This document shows, piece after piece, positions 1 through 8,385 of a stretch of 57,847 nt of DNA. Made by a program: the position numbers and the translations under genes. Each line of letters starts with the position of its first letter. Position 1 is the stretch's first letter. The DNA lies in NCBI GenBank assembly GCA_025351765.1, contig JANXVH010000008.1:1-57847 (forward strand), read 5' to 3'. The notes beneath the pieces were generated by a model. The model was given only the letters and a program-made list of their open reading frames with translations. It did not search any database and was not told the origin of the DNA. The DNA comes from Pedobacter sp. (lineage in GTDB: Bacteria > Bacteroidota > Bacteroidia > Sphingobacteriales > Sphingobacteriaceae).

Positions 1-80
1 CTTTCGGTATATCTAGGGTATTGTTCCGTGATATGGCTTTAGCAGGTAAAATCCCTGGAGTAAGAAAAGCAAGCTGGTAA
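1..80 (+). CDS. rpsN: 30S ribosomal protein S14, C-terminal end only
   Basis: The frame beginning at base 3 reads FGISRVLFRDMALAGKIPG and ends KASW-stop at 78-80. This is the conserved C-terminus of bacterial S14, a small-subunit head protein. The start lies outside the window. Its position directly before rpsH is the standard spc operon order. Too little remains to say whether it is the zinc or the non-zinc form. Confidence 0.93.
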   Translation, partial: FGISRVLFRDMALAGKIPGVRKASW

Positions 81-191
81 GCAGCTTCTTTTTGGCTTAG
101 AATATTTTTCTGAGTTTAGAATAAAATTTTAACCGATGGCAGGTCGTCCCGAATAGGTCAGGAAGGAAACCACTATCACAACTATATAACA
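81..191 (+). other. rpsN-rpsH spacer with SRP-RNA-like motif
   Basis: This 111-base spacer is long for a gap inside the spc operon. It holds GGTCAGGAAGGAA near 151-165, flanked by ATAG and CTAT that could pair. The string resembles the conserved apical part of bacterial signal recognition particle RNA (GGTCAGG, GGAA loop, AAGGAA) but lacks about five bases of the usual tip stem. It could be a diverged SRP-like RNA, an r-protein binding site or chance. I see no open frame in it. Confidence 0.25.
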
Positions 192-590
192 ATGAATACA
201 GATCCAATAGCAGATTATCTTACAAGGGTAAGAAATGCCATTAAGGCAAATCACAGAATTGTAGAGATTCCTGCATCAAACCTTAAAAAGGAAATTACTA
301 AAGTACTTTTTGACAAAGGTTACATCGCTAATTACAAATTTGAGGACACTACGACTCAGGGAATTATTAAAATAGCTTTGAAGTATAATGCTATTACTAA
401 AATCCCTGCAATTCGTACCCTTACACGTATTAGCAAACCAGGTTTAAGGCAATATGCCGGCGTTGATAATATGCCAAGAGTATTAAATGGTTTAGGTATT
501 GCAATTTTGTCTACATCCAAGGGTGTAATGACTGACAAAGAAGCTGCTAAACTTAACATTGGTGGCGAAGTTTTGTGTCACGTTTATTAA
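192..590 (+). CDS. rpsH: 30S ribosomal protein S8
   Basis: The 132-residue product opens with MNTDPIADYLTRVRNA and ends GGEVLCHVY, both typical of S8, which binds the central domain of 16S rRNA and helps assemble the platform. Length is normal. In well-studied bacteria S8 also represses the spc operon; no mimic of its 16S site was recognised here. There is no Shine-Dalgarno sequence before the start, as usual in Bacteroidota. It is co-directional with rpsN upstream and rplF 18 bases downstream. Confidence 0.97.
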   Translation: MNTDPIADYLTRVRNAIKANHRIVEIPASNLKKEITKVLFDKGYIANYKFEDTTTQGIIKIALKYNAITKIPAIRTLTRISKPGLRQYAGVDNMPRVLNGLGIAILSTSKGVMTDKEAAKLNIGGEVLCHVY

Positions 591-592
591 TT

Positions 593-600
593 AAAGGAGG
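593..600 (+). promoter_or_regulatory. Perfect Shine-Dalgarno sequence before rplF
   Basis: AAAGGAGG sits eight bases before the rplF ATG at 609, an ideal spacing. Bacteroidota starts normally lack such sites, and I saw no other AAGGAGG correctly placed before a real gene in this window, so this one stands out. Confidence 0.7.
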
Positions 601-608
601 ATATCAAA

Positions 609-1166
609 ATGTCAAGAATAGGAAAAGCCCCAATTAGTATTCCTGCTGGTGTTACAATTTCAGTGTCTAAAGATAATTTAGTTTCTGTAAAAGGACCAAA
701 AGGAGAGCTTACTCAAGCAGTAGATTCAGAAATCACTGTAAGCCAAGAAGATGGTGTATTAACTGTACAACGTCCAACAGAGCAAAAAAGACACAAAGCG
801 TTACATGGTTTGTACCGTTCTTTGTTAAACAATATGGTTATTGGAGTAACTGAAGGTTATAAATTACAACAAGAATTAGTAGGTGTGGGTTACCGCGCAA
901 CTAATACCGGTAATACACTGGATCTTGTTTTAGGTTATTCTCACCATTATGTGTTCCAGTTGCCGGAAGAGATTAAAGTAACTACAACATCTGAGAAAGG
1001 TCAGACTCCTAAAATTATTTTGGAGAGTATTGATAAGCAATTGATCGGACAAGTAGCAGCCAAAATCCGTTCACTACGTACACCAGAGCCATATAAAGGC
1101 AAAGGTATTAAATTTGTAGGCGAAGTGTTAAGAAGAAAAGCAGGTAAATCAGCTTCTAAAAAATAA
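609..1166 (+). CDS. rplF: 50S ribosomal protein L6
   Basis: The 185-residue product starts [15 protein letters not shown] and contains the L6 signature region near the C-terminus ([21 protein letters not shown]). L6 lies near the sarcin-ricin loop and the GTPase-associated centre of the large subunit. The length is normal. The start is fixed by homology and by a perfect Shine-Dalgarno sequence at 593-600, which is unusual for this phylum. It is followed after five bases by rplR. Confidence 0.97.
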   Translation: MSRIGKAPISIPAGVTISVSKDNLVSVKGPKGELTQAVDSEITVSQEDGVLTVQRPTEQKRHKALHGLYRSLLNNMVIGVTEGYKLQQELVGVGYRATNTGNTLDLVLGYSHHYVFQLPEEIKVTTTSEKGQTPKIILESIDKQLIGQVAAKIRSLRTPEPYKGKGIKFVGEVLRRKAGKSASKK

Positions 1167-1171
1167 TCATC

Positions 1172-1525
1172 ATGGCAGGGAAAAAATTATCTCGTAGAGA
1201 TCGTATAAAAAAAGGAATCAGAAAAAGATTAACAGGTTCCGAAAACCGTCCACGTTTATCGGTTTACAGAAGCAATAAAGGTATTTATGCTCAAATCATT
1301 AATGATGTAACGGGTAATACAATTGTATCTGCTTCGTCTTTATCAAAAGATTTCGCAGGAACTGGAAGCAAATCTGAGCAATCGGTAGCTGTAGGTAAGT
1401 TAGTAGCTGAAAAAGCAATTGCCGCTGGTGTTAAAGAAGTTGTTTTCGATAGAAATGGCTACTTATACCATGGACGTGTTAAATCGCTTGCAGAAGGTGC
1501 TCGCGAGGCTGGTTTAGTATTTTAA
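1172..1525 (+). CDS. rplR: 50S ribosomal protein L18
   Basis: A 117-residue basic protein starting [19 protein letters not shown], with the L18 core [16 protein letters not shown] and the ending [10 protein letters not shown]18 binds 5S rRNA together with L5 and anchors it in the central protuberance. Only five bases separate it from rplF and 18 from rpsE, so translation is probably coupled. Confidence 0.97.
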   Translation: MAGKKLSRRDRIKKGIRKRLTGSENRPRLSVYRSNKGIYAQIINDVTGNTIVSASSLSKDFAGTGSKSEQSVAVGKLVAEKAIAAGVKEVVFDRNGYLYHGRVKSLAEGAREAGLVF

Positions 1526-1543
1526 TCTGAAAATAGGATAAGA

Positions 1544-2062
1544 ATGTCAACTATCAATATAAAAAGAGTTAAGACTAGCGAGATCGAATTAAAAGATCGT
1601 TTAGTTAGTATACAACGTGTGGCCAAGGTAACAAAGGGTGGTCGTACTTTCAGTTTTTCAGCAATTGTTGTTGTTGGAGATGAAAACGGTGTAGTAGGTT
1701 ACGGTTTGGGTAAAGCGAAAGAGGTTACTGAAGCAATAGCTAAAGGAATTGATGATGCAAAAAAGAACTTAGTTAAAGTTCCTCTTTTAAACGGTACGGT
1801 TCCACATGAGCAGATCGGTAAATTCTCAGGAGGTTTTGTCTTGATCAAGCCTGCTGCAGTCGGTACAGGAGTAATTGCAGGTGGTGCGATGCGCGCTGTT
1901 TTGGAGAGTGCTGGAGTACACAATGTACTAGCAAAATCAAAAGGTTCATCTAATCCGCACAACGTGGTAAAAGCAACAGTAGACGCATTAACAAAAATGC
2001 GCGATGCTTATACTGTAGCTCAACAACGAGGCGTGGATTTAAACAAAGTTTTTAACGGATAA
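1544..2062 (+). CDS. rpsE: 30S ribosomal protein S5
   Basis: The 172-residue product has the double-stranded RNA-binding-like N-terminal domain ([19 protein letters not shown] near 17-35) and the C-terminal S5 domain with [15 protein letters not shown] near 105-119. S5 contributes to translational fidelity and the mRNA entry channel. Length is normal. rpmD starts four bases after its stop. Confidence 0.97.
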   Translation: MSTINIKRVKTSEIELKDRLVSIQRVAKVTKGGRTFSFSAIVVVGDENGVVGYGLGKAKEVTEAIAKGIDDAKKNLVKVPLLNGTVPHEQIGKFSGGFVLIKPAAVGTGVIAGGAMRAVLESAGVHNVLAKSKGSSNPHNVVKATVDALTKMRDAYTVAQQRGVDLNKVFNG

Positions 2063-2066
2063 TATC

Positions 2067-2246
2067 ATGGCTAAGATTAAAATAACCCAGATAAAAAGCA
2101 TCATCGACAGAAGCGAACGTCAGAAAAGGACGATGCAAGCTTTAGGCTTAAATAAAATGAATCAAAGTGTTGAAGTTGAAGCGAACCCAGCTATAATTGG
2201 CATGGTTCGAAAAGTGAATCATTTGATCGCTATCGAAAGTATATAA
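2067..2246 (+). CDS. rpmD: 50S ribosomal protein L30
   Basis: A 59-residue gene between rpsE and rplO. It begins MAKIKITQIKSIIDRSERQ and contains QALGLNKMNQSV and GMVRKVNHLIAIE, the classic L30 pattern. L30 is a small large-subunit protein lacking in some bacterial groups but usual here. The start lies four bases after the rpsE stop. A strongly structured spacer follows it. Confidence 0.95.
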   Translation: MAKIKITQIKSIIDRSERQKRTMQALGLNKMNQSVEVEANPAIIGMVRKVNHLIAIESI

Positions 2247-2251
2247 TTGTG

Positions 2252-2293
2252 AAGGCTTGCAAATTTCAGTTATATAACTAGATTTGCAACCTT
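2252..2293 (+). promoter_or_regulatory. Long imperfect hairpin between rpmD and rplO
   Basis: Left arm AAGGCTTGCAAAT (2252-2264) pairs with ATTTGCAACCTT (2282-2293) with one bulged C, and the interior AGTTAT/ATAACT (2268-2279) forms a second stem. No U-run follows, so it is not a normal terminator. A second weaker pairing (GTTG near 2313 with CAAC near 2339) follows before rplO. A cis-acting RNA element, r-protein target or processing site is possible; the function is unknown. Confidence 0.45.
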
Positions 2294-2356
2294 TGTATAA
2301 TGTTTAACCGTTGTTCCTGATTAGTGAAAGCGAAGGGCAACACAATAAGCTTCAAA

Positions 2357-2803
2357 ATGAACTTAAGTAATTTAAAACCTGCAGCAGGTTCTACAAAAAA
2401 TAGTAAAAGAATAGGTCGTGGTACTGGATCGGGCCGCGGTGGAACATCAACACGCGGACATAAAGGTGCTGGATCACGCTCTGGGCACTCGACTAAAATC
2501 GGTTTTGAAGGTGGTCAGATGCCCTTACAACGTCGCGTACCAAAGGTAGGATTTAAGCCTATTAATCGCGTTGAATATGTAGGTGTGAACCTAGATGTAC
2601 TTCAGGAACTGGCTGAAAGATTCGAATTGGCAAGCATAGATTTTGCTATTTTGCAACAACATGGTTTGGCTTCAAAAAATGATCTTGTTAAAATTCTGGG
2701 TCGTGGTGAGGTTAAAGCTAAATTAGAAGTTAAAGCACATGCTTTTTCTGCAACTGCACAAAAAGCAATTGAGGCTGTTGGAGGCTCAATCGAAAAATTG
2801 TAA
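2357..2803 (+). CDS. rplO: 50S ribosomal protein L15
   Basis: Starting at the ATG at 2357 the protein has 148 residues and begins MNLSNLKPAAGS, the normal L15 N-terminus. An upstream in-frame start would add eleven unconserved residues. The glycine/arginine-rich extended tail (RIGRGTGSGRGGTSTRGHKG) and the C-terminal globular domain are both present. L15 is a late assembly protein that binds 23S rRNA. It is separated from rpmD by a 110-base structured spacer and from secY by three bases. Confidence 0.96.
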   Translation: MNLSNLKPAAGSTKNSKRIGRGTGSGRGGTSTRGHKGAGSRSGHSTKIGFEGGQMPLQRRVPKVGFKPINRVEYVGVNLDVLQELAERFELASIDFAILQQHGLASKNDLVKILGRGEVKAKLEVKAHAFSATAQKAIEAVGGSIEKL

Positions 2804-2806
2804 TTA

Positions 2807-4144
2807 ATGAAGAAGCTGTTCACTACTTTAAGTAACATTTGGAAAATCCAAGAATTAAAAGAGCGTATATTATATACACTTATGATTCTTTTGGTATATA
2901 GGTTTGTATCGCACGTGGTGTTACCAGGTGTTGACGCTAATCTATTAGGCGATAATGCTAAGTCTGGTCTTTTAGGTCTTTTGGATATGTTTGCCGGGGG
3001 TTCATTCTCTCGCGTTTCTATCCTTGCTCTAGGTGTTATGCCTTATATTTCAGCATCAATTGTAGTTCAGTTATTAGGAATTGCTGTTCCTTCTTTCCAA
3101 AAAATGCAAAAGGAGGGGGAAAGCGGAAGGAATAAACTCAACCAAATTACGCGTTACCTGACAGTGGCGATTACTGCAGTACAGGCGGCTGGTTATGCTA
3201 AAACACAGGTTCCGCAGGACGCCATCATTATTGATCATACATTATTCATTGTGTTATCAACATTCGTGTTGTCTGCTGGAACTTTGTTCGTGATGTGGCT
3301 TGGCGAGAAGATCACAGATAAAGGTATCGGAAATGGTATATCTTTGATCATCATGGTAGGTATTATTGCAAGATTGCCTATTGCATTACAGCAGGAAATT
3401 AGTTCGAGATTTGCGGGTGATGGTGGTCCTATCGCTCTGGTTGTAGAAATTGTAGCGCTTTTTGCAGTAGTTATGTTTACAATCATGATTGTACAAGGTG
3501 TACGTAAAGTTCCTGTACAATATGCTAAACGTATTGTAGGTAACAGACAATTTGGTGGCGTAAGACAATATATCCCTTTAAAGGTAAATGCTGCAGGCGT
3601 AATGCCTATCATTTTTGCTCAGGCTCTGATGTTTATTCCCGCTACTTTAACTGGGTTTATTCCTTCTTTGCAAAATACATGGCTTACACAGTTTAGCGAC
3701 TATACTTCTTTGGCCTACAGTTTAACGTTTGCTTTTTTGATTATTGCTTTTACGTTTTTCTATACTGCAATAACAGTTAATCCGACGCAAATGTCTGATG
3801 ACATGAAGAAGAATGGTGGATTTATTCCAGGTATTAAGCCTGGTTTATCAACATCCAGCTTTATTGATGATGTAATTTCTAAGATTACGCTTCCTGGAGC
3901 TATATTTTTGGCAATAGTCGCTATTCTTCCATCAATTGCTGTAAAGTTTGGTATCAAGTCTGAGTTTGCTCACTTCTACGGAGGTACTTCATTATTGATT
4001 CTTGTGGGTGTTGTGCTGGATACTTTGCAACAAATAGAAAGTTATTTATTGATGCGTCATTATGACGGATTGATGAAGACTGGACGAGTTACTGGAAGAT
4101 CATCTAGTGTTCCTGCTGTTACAGGCGGCAATGCGGTTATTTAG
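2807..4144 (+). CDS. secY: Protein translocase subunit SecY
   Basis: A 445-residue polytopic membrane protein that forms the channel of the Sec translocon with SecE and SecG. It starts MKKLFTTLSNIWKIQELK and has the SecY pattern: the plug and TM2 region (GLLGLLDMFAGGSFSRVSI, then LGVMPYISASIVVQLL), GIGNGISLIIMVGI, and the cytosolic loop RRIxxN-type segment around VQYAKRIVGNRQFGG. Ten membrane segments are expected. It begins three bases after rplO and was evidently followed by map, now decayed. Confidence 0.97.
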   Translation: MKKLFTTLSNIWKIQELKERILYTLMILLVYRFVSHVVLPGVDANLLGDNAKSGLLGLLDMFAGGSFSRVSILALGVMPYISASIVVQLLGIAVPSFQKMQKEGESGRNKLNQITRYLTVAITAVQAAGYAKTQVPQDAIIIDHTLFIVLSTFVLSAGTLFVMWLGEKITDKGIGNGISLIIMVGIIARLPIALQQEISSRFAGDGGPIALVVEIVALFAVVMFTIMIVQGVRKVPVQYAKRIVGNRQFGGVRQYIPLKVNAAGVMPIIFAQALMFIPATLTGFIPSLQNTWLTQFSDYTSLAYSLTFAFLIIAFTFFYTAITVNPTQMSDDMKKNGGFIPGIKPGLSTSSFIDDVISKITLPGAIFLAIVAILPSIAVKFGIKSEFAHFYGGTSLLILVGVVLDTLQQIESYLLMRHYDGLMKTGRVTGRSSSVPAVTGGNAVI

Positions 4145-4172
4145 TACTTGTAGATGTCAGAAGTATTTTTAG

Positions 4173-4611
4173 GGGATTACAACTATAATTTTAGATAATT
4201 TAGCCTTTACGTTTATAAGTGACCATGGTGCTATCCCAGCTTTTCTAGATTATAATGGTTTTCCGAATTCGTTGTGTTTTTTGCCGAAGGATTAGGTGGT
4301 TACACGGATTCCCAGGGGCTTAGCTTGTTGGCCATGGTGTAGGTATTAAGCTGCACGAGAAGCCTGAAGGGTCTAATTATGGAAAACGAGGAAGTGGTAT
4401 TAAAAGAGAAGGAGGAATGGTAATAGCTATAGAACCAATGATAAATGCGGGTACTGCAAGTGTTAAATTTTGGTCTGATGGATGGACAGTTACTACAAAC
4501 GACAAGAAACTCTCAGCTCATTTTGAACATACCGTGGCTGTGAAAAAGGGCAAGGCTGATATTTTGTCGACGTTTTCACTTATTGAAGAAGTTTTAAAAG
4601 AAAAAAGATAA
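4173..4611 (+). pseudogene. map: Decayed methionine aminopeptidase between secY and infA
   Basis: Two separate pieces of type I methionine aminopeptidase can be read. In the frame from 4173, [20 protein letters not shown] continues to [15 protein letters not shown], the N-terminal part of the fold. In another frame, 4324-4611 reads LVGHGVGIKLHEKPEG, then GGMVIAIEPMINAGT and SAHFEHTVAV, including metal-site segments. The middle, which should carry the two metal-binding aspartates, is missing; a TAG at 4321 precedes the second piece; the frames differ, and the first 20 or so residues are absent. The enzyme removes initiator methionine and is essential, so an intact copy should exist elsewhere. 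The position is the normal one for map in this operon. Confidence 0.9.
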
Positions 4612-4630
4612 ATATTTAATTTTTTTTATT

Positions 4631-4638
4631 TAATTTTG
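4631..4638 (+). promoter_or_regulatory. Candidate -7 box for infA and the alpha operon
   Basis: TAATTTTG matches the Bacteroidota -7 consensus TAnnTTTG and lies 44 bases before the infA ATG, just past the map remnant. No clear -33 TTTG was found. It would give the infA-to-rplQ genes a start independent of the decayed region. Confidence 0.4.
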
Positions 4639-4682
4639 CAACCCTGTTTAACAACAGCTAATTAAGTAAAAATCAATATTAT

Positions 4683-4901
4683 ATGGCTAAACAAGCCTCA
4701 ATTGAACAAGACGGTGTAATAAAAGAAGCGTTATCAAATGCAATGTTCCGGGTAGAACTGGAGAATGGGCACGAAATAATTGCACATATTTCAGGTAAGA
4801 TGAGGATGCACTACATCAAGATCTTGCCTGGAGACAAAGTCAAATTAGAGATGTCGCCTTACGATTTATCAAAAGGCAGGATTACTTATAGATATAAATA
4901 A
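4683..4901 (+). CDS. infA: Translation initiation factor IF-1
   Basis: A 72-residue S1/OB-fold protein beginning [17 protein letters not shown] and containing [18 protein letters not shown] and the ending [11 protein letters not shown], all typical of IF-1. It occupies the ribosomal A site during initiation. The start follows homologues. rpmJ begins one base after its stop, so the pair is likely cotranslated. Confidence 0.97.
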   Translation: MAKQASIEQDGVIKEALSNAMFRVELENGHEIIAHISGKMRMHYIKILPGDKVKLEMSPYDLSKGRITYRYK

Positions 4902-4902
4902 A

Positions 4903-5019
4903 ATGAAAGTTAGGTCATCAATTAAAAAACGTAGCGCGGATTGTAAAATTATTCGTCGTAAGGGTAAACTTTACGTTATTAACAAGAAAAATCCAAAATT
5001 TAAGCAACGTCAAGGTTAA
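4903..5019 (+). CDS. rpmJ: 50S ribosomal protein L36
   Basis: A 38-residue gene directly after infA. It reads [20 protein letters not shown] and ends NPKFKQRQG, the L36 pattern. Only one cysteine remains (residue 14), so it is the zinc-free form rather than the C-C-C-H zinc-ribbon form. The next 83 bases up to rpsM hold no gene. Confidence 0.95.
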   Translation: MKVRSSIKKRSADCKIIRRKGKLYVINKKNPKFKQRQG

Positions 5020-5102
5020 GAAATTATTGAAGTATGATTGGATTGTATGTACAGGTTACTCAATCTGTCGTTTAATCAAATAATCAAACATTTAGTACAA
5101 AT

Positions 5103-5480
5103 ATGGCAAGGATATCAGGTATAGATTTACCAAGAAACAAAAGAGGCGAAATTGGATTAACCTATATCTTCGGAATAGGCAGATCAACTGCACAGCGTAT
5201 ATTGACTGAGGCAGGTATCGATTTAAGCAAAAAAGTACAGGACTGGTCGGATGATGAATTATCTGCGATTCGTACAATCATCAACGACGGCGTTAAAGTA
5301 GAAGGTGCTTTGCGTTCAGAAGTTCAGTTGAACATTAAACGTTTGATGGACATTGGTTGTTACCGTGGTTTACGTCACAGAAAAGGTTTGCCAGTTCGTG
5401 GTCAGCGTACTAAAAACAATTCTCGTACACGTAAAGGGAAGAGAAAAACAGTTGCAAACAAGAAAAAAGCTACTAAATAA
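5103..5480 (+). CDS. rpsM: 30S ribosomal protein S13
   Basis: A 125-residue protein opening [20 protein letters not shown] with the S13 helix-two-turn-helix and the basic tail region [21 protein letters not shown]13 sits in the small-subunit head and contacts the large subunit and P-site tRNA. The length is normal. It starts the S13-S11-S4-alpha-L17 run. Confidence 0.97.
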   Translation: MARISGIDLPRNKRGEIGLTYIFGIGRSTAQRILTEAGIDLSKKVQDWSDDELSAIRTIINDGVKVEGALRSEVQLNIKRLMDIGCYRGLRHRKGLPVRGQRTKNNSRTRKGKRKTVANKKKATK

Positions 5481-5501
5481 AATTAGTACTGAATAATAAT
5501 T

Positions 5502-5891
5502 ATGGCTAAGAGTAAAAAAGTTACCAAAAAGCGTATTGTTGTTATAGAGCCTGTTGGTCAGGCACACATCAATGCGACTTTTAACAATATCATTGTTACC
5601 CTAACAAATAACAATGGTCAGACTATTTCATGGTCGTCTGCAGGTAAAATGGGATTCAAGGGTTCTAAGAAGAACACTCCATATGCAGCTGGACAAGCAG
5701 CTTCAGACTGCGGTAAAGTAGCGTTTGACTTGGGTCTACGTAAAGTGGAAGTTTTTGTAAAAGGGCCGGGTTCAGGTCGTGAGTCAGCAATTAGAACATT
5801 GCAGGTTTCAGGTATCGAAGTTACCTCAATCAAAGATATTACGCCGCTTCCACACAATGGATGTCGTCCTCCTAAGAAGAGAAGAGTTTAA
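5502..5891 (+). CDS. rpsK: 30S ribosomal protein S11
   Basis: A 129-residue protein with the S11 core ([20 protein letters not shown], then [15 protein letters not shown]) and the ending [12 protein letters not shown]11 lies in the platform near the mRNA exit. It follows rpsM by 21 bases and precedes rpsD by 64, in the normal alpha-operon order. Confidence 0.97.
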   Translation: MAKSKKVTKKRIVVIEPVGQAHINATFNNIIVTLTNNNGQTISWSSAGKMGFKGSKKNTPYAAGQAASDCGKVAFDLGLRKVEVFVKGPGSGRESAIRTLQVSGIEVTSIKDITPLPHNGCRPPKKRRV

Positions 5892-5955
5892 TTTATAATT
5901 TTTAAAGCTAAGAGTCTGCAGCTAAAGGTTGCATGATACTTTAAAACAAAAAGCA

Positions 5956-6564
5956 ATGGCAAGATACACAGGACCGAAGTCCAAAATCGCGCGTAAATTC
6001 AGAGAGCCTATTTTTGGCCCTGACAAAGTATTAGACAGAAAAAATTACCCTCCTGGCCAACATGGTGCCTCAAAAAGAAGAGGAAAGCAATCTGAATATT
6101 CTGTACAATTAATGGAGAAGCAGAAAGTTAAATACACTTATGGTGTATTAGAACGCCAGTTCCGCAATTTATTTACCAAAGCGTCTTCACGTGAAGGCAT
6201 TACAGGAGATAACTTGTTACAATTATTGGAAGCTCGTTTAGATAATACTGTTTACAGATTAGGTATTGCTACTACTCGTTCAGCTGCTCGTCAGTTAGTT
6301 AGCCATAAACACGTTACAGTTAACGGTGAAGTAGTGAATATACCATCATATCAGTTGAAATCAGGAGATGTAGTTGCAGTTCGTGAGAAATCAAAAACTT
6401 TAGAGGCAATTACAAATTCGGTAGCTGCAAGAATGATCAATAAATTTAATTGGTTAGACTGGAATGCAAGTGAGTTAACAGGTAAGTTCCTCTCTTATCC
6501 CAATCGTGATGAGATTCCTGAGAATATCAAAGAGAACCTGATAATTGAGTTGTACTCTAAATAA
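5956..6564 (+). CDS. rpsD: 30S ribosomal protein S4
   Basis: From the ATG at 5956 the protein has 202 residues and starts [15 protein letters not shown], as in homologues; an earlier in-frame ATG would add nine unconserved residues. The N-terminal lobe has [18 protein letters not shown], without the zinc cysteines of some S4 forms. The C-terminal S4 RNA-binding domain ([20 protein letters not shown]) starts near residue 87. S4 is a primary 16S-binding protein and in model bacteria represses the alpha operon. Confidence 0.97.
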   Translation: MARYTGPKSKIARKFREPIFGPDKVLDRKNYPPGQHGASKRRGKQSEYSVQLMEKQKVKYTYGVLERQFRNLFTKASSREGITGDNLLQLLEARLDNTVYRLGIATTRSAARQLVSHKHVTVNGEVVNIPSYQLKSGDVVAVREKSKTLEAITNSVAARMINKFNWLDWNASELTGKFLSYPNRDEIPENIKENLIIELYSK

Positions 6565-6640
6565 TATTTAAGTTGATTGCCCTAACCGGTAATCAATTTT
6601 TTGCGTTACATAATTTAATAACGATCTAAAAACATTATAA

Positions 6641-7633
6641 ATGGCAATTTTAGCATTTCAGAAACCCGATAAGGTAATCATGCAGAAATCAACTGATTTC
6701 GATGGTATATTTGAATTTCGTCCTTTAGAGCCCGGTTTCGGTGTAACAATTGGTAATGCCCTAAGAAGAATATTACTTTCTTCATTAGAAGGTTATGCAA
6801 TTACAAGCATTCGCTTTTCAGGTGTATCTCATGAATTTTCTACCATTAAAGGTGTAGTAGAGGATTTAACAGAGATTATCCTAAATTTAAAGCAAGTTCG
6901 TTTCAAGAAGGTTGGTGACACGGGTGACACTGAGAAAGTTTTTATCGTAGTTAATGGTCAGGATCAATTCACGGCTGGAGATATTACCAAATTCTCAACT
7001 AATTTCGAGGTTCTTAACCCAGATTTTGTTATTTGTAACATGGAGAAAGCAGTGACTTTAGAAGTGGAATTGTCCATTAATAAAGGCCGCGGATATGTTC
7101 CCGCTGAAGAAAATAAGATCAATGACACTGTTGTTGGTGTTATTGCTATTGATTCGATCTTTACTCCAATGAAAAATGTGAAATATACGATTGAGAATTA
7201 TCGTGTTGAGCAGAAAACAGATTATGAAAAACTAATTCTTGATATTTCAACAGATGGTTCAATCCATCCAGAAGAAGCATTGAAGGAAGCTGCGAAAATC
7301 TTGATTCAGCATTTCATGTTATTCTCCGATGAGAATTTGGTATTGGAATCACAGGCTAAAGAGGAAACTAAAGAAGTAGATGAGGAAATTCTTCACATGC
7401 GTAAAATCCTTAAAACTGAACTTGTAGATCTTGATCTTTCTGTTCGTGCGTTGAACTGCCTTAAAGCGGCTGATATTCGTACATTAGCAGATCTTGTTTC
7501 TTATGATGTTGCAGATATGCTTAAATTCAGGAATTTTGGTAAGAAATCTCTAACAGAGATACAAGAACTTGTTAAATCTAAAAGCTTATCATTTGGTATG
7601 AACTTATCTAAGTTCAAACTTGATGAGGAATAG
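6641..7633 (+). CDS. rpoA: RNA polymerase subunit alpha
   Basis: A 330-residue protein with the N-terminal dimerisation domain ([19 protein letters not shown] near 32-50, then [19 protein letters not shown]) and the C-terminal domain with two helix-hairpin-helix elements ([20 protein letters not shown] and [15 protein letters not shown]). The first assembles beta and beta'; the second binds UP-element DNA and activators. Length is normal. It lies 76 bases after rpsD and 88 before rplQ. Confidence 0.97.
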   Translation: MAILAFQKPDKVIMQKSTDFDGIFEFRPLEPGFGVTIGNALRRILLSSLEGYAITSIRFSGVSHEFSTIKGVVEDLTEIILNLKQVRFKKVGDTGDTEKVFIVVNGQDQFTAGDITKFSTNFEVLNPDFVICNMEKAVTLEVELSINKGRGYVPAEENKINDTVVGVIAIDSIFTPMKNVKYTIENYRVEQKTDYEKLILDISTDGSIHPEEALKEAAKILIQHFMLFSDENLVLESQAKEETKEVDEEILHMRKILKTELVDLDLSVRALNCLKAADIRTLADLVSYDVADMLKFRNFGKKSLTEIQELVKSKSLSFGMNLSKFKLDEE

Positions 7634-7721
7634 TAAAATTTGAATAAATAATATATTTTAAATAGTATATAATTCCCTCGATTTTTCTAACAGAGACGGT
7701 ATATACTGAATAACTAAAAAA

Positions 7722-8270
7722 ATGAGACACGGTAGAAAAGTAAACCATTTAGGAAGAACAGACTCACATCGTAAAGCGATGTTGGCTAATATGGCTTCAT
7801 CTTTAATTAAGCACAAAAGGATTTCGACGACTTTAGCTAAAGCAAAAGCTTTACGTATGTATGTTGAGCCGTTGATTACAAAATCGAAAAACGACACTAC
7901 TCATTCACGGCGTATTGTATTTGGATATTTACAAGATAAGGAAACTGTTACTGAACTTTTCCGTGATATTGCTACTAAAGTTGCAAATCGTCCTGGTGGT
8001 TACACAAGAATCATTAAGTTGAATAATCGTCTAGGGGATAATGCTGAAATGGCTTTGATTGAGTTGGTGGATTATAATGAAGTTTATGGTAAAGAAGTTG
8101 AAGGTGCAGAGAAGAAAACAACTCGTCGTGGAAGAAACAAAGTAAAAAAATCTGATGCTCCTAATACAAAATCTGATGTAGTTGCGGAATCAACTAAAGC
8201 AGATGAATTAGTTGAAGAAAGTACTAAAGCTTCTGCTTCTGAAGAAGTTAAAGAGGATAAAGGAGAGTAA
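7722..8270 (+). CDS. rplQ: 50S ribosomal protein L17 with long charged tail
   Basis: The first 120 residues are standard L17 ([20 protein letters not shown], then [20 protein letters not shown]), which lies near the peptide exit tunnel. Residues from about 125 to 182 form a low-complexity tail rich in K, E, A, S and T, starting with a basic patch and ending acidic. Such tails are frequent in Bacteroidota L17; the function is unknown. It closes the alpha operon and is followed by a terminator. Confidence 0.96.
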   Translation: MRHGRKVNHLGRTDSHRKAMLANMASSLIKHKRISTTLAKAKALRMYVEPLITKSKNDTTHSRRIVFGYLQDKETVTELFRDIATKVANRPGGYTRIIKLNNRLGDNAEMALIELVDYNEVYGKEVEGAEKKTTRRGRNKVKKSDAPNTKSDVVAESTKADELVEESTKASASEEVKEDKGE

Positions 8271-8287
8271 TAAATTTACTAATTATT

Positions 8288-8319
8288 AAACCCGTCTCAA
8301 ATCGAGTCGGGTTTTTTTT
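8288..8319 (+). terminator. Rho-independent terminator after rplQ
   Basis: AAACCCG at 8288-8294 pairs with CGGGTTT, with an inner CTC/GAG pairing, and eight T residues follow. It lies 17 bases after the rplQ stop and ends the ribosomal run. Confidence 0.9.
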
Positions 8320-8385
8320 ATTTTAGGATTATCTCCTATAAAAGTTAGACCCTATCCGTTAGAATTATCTTATTAAAATTGCCAT

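Noticed and set aside
4417..4611. A separate 64-residue gene starting at 4417, with AAGGAGG just before the ATG
   Set aside because: The frame is the 3' end of the map remnant; the AGAAGGAGGA string codes for conserved residues (REGG) of methionine aminopeptidase rather than being a ribosome-binding site.
7658..7897. Minus-strand frames across rplQ and similar reverse frames in the ribosomal genes
   Set aside because: They overlap well-supported ribosomal genes and show no protein-family features.
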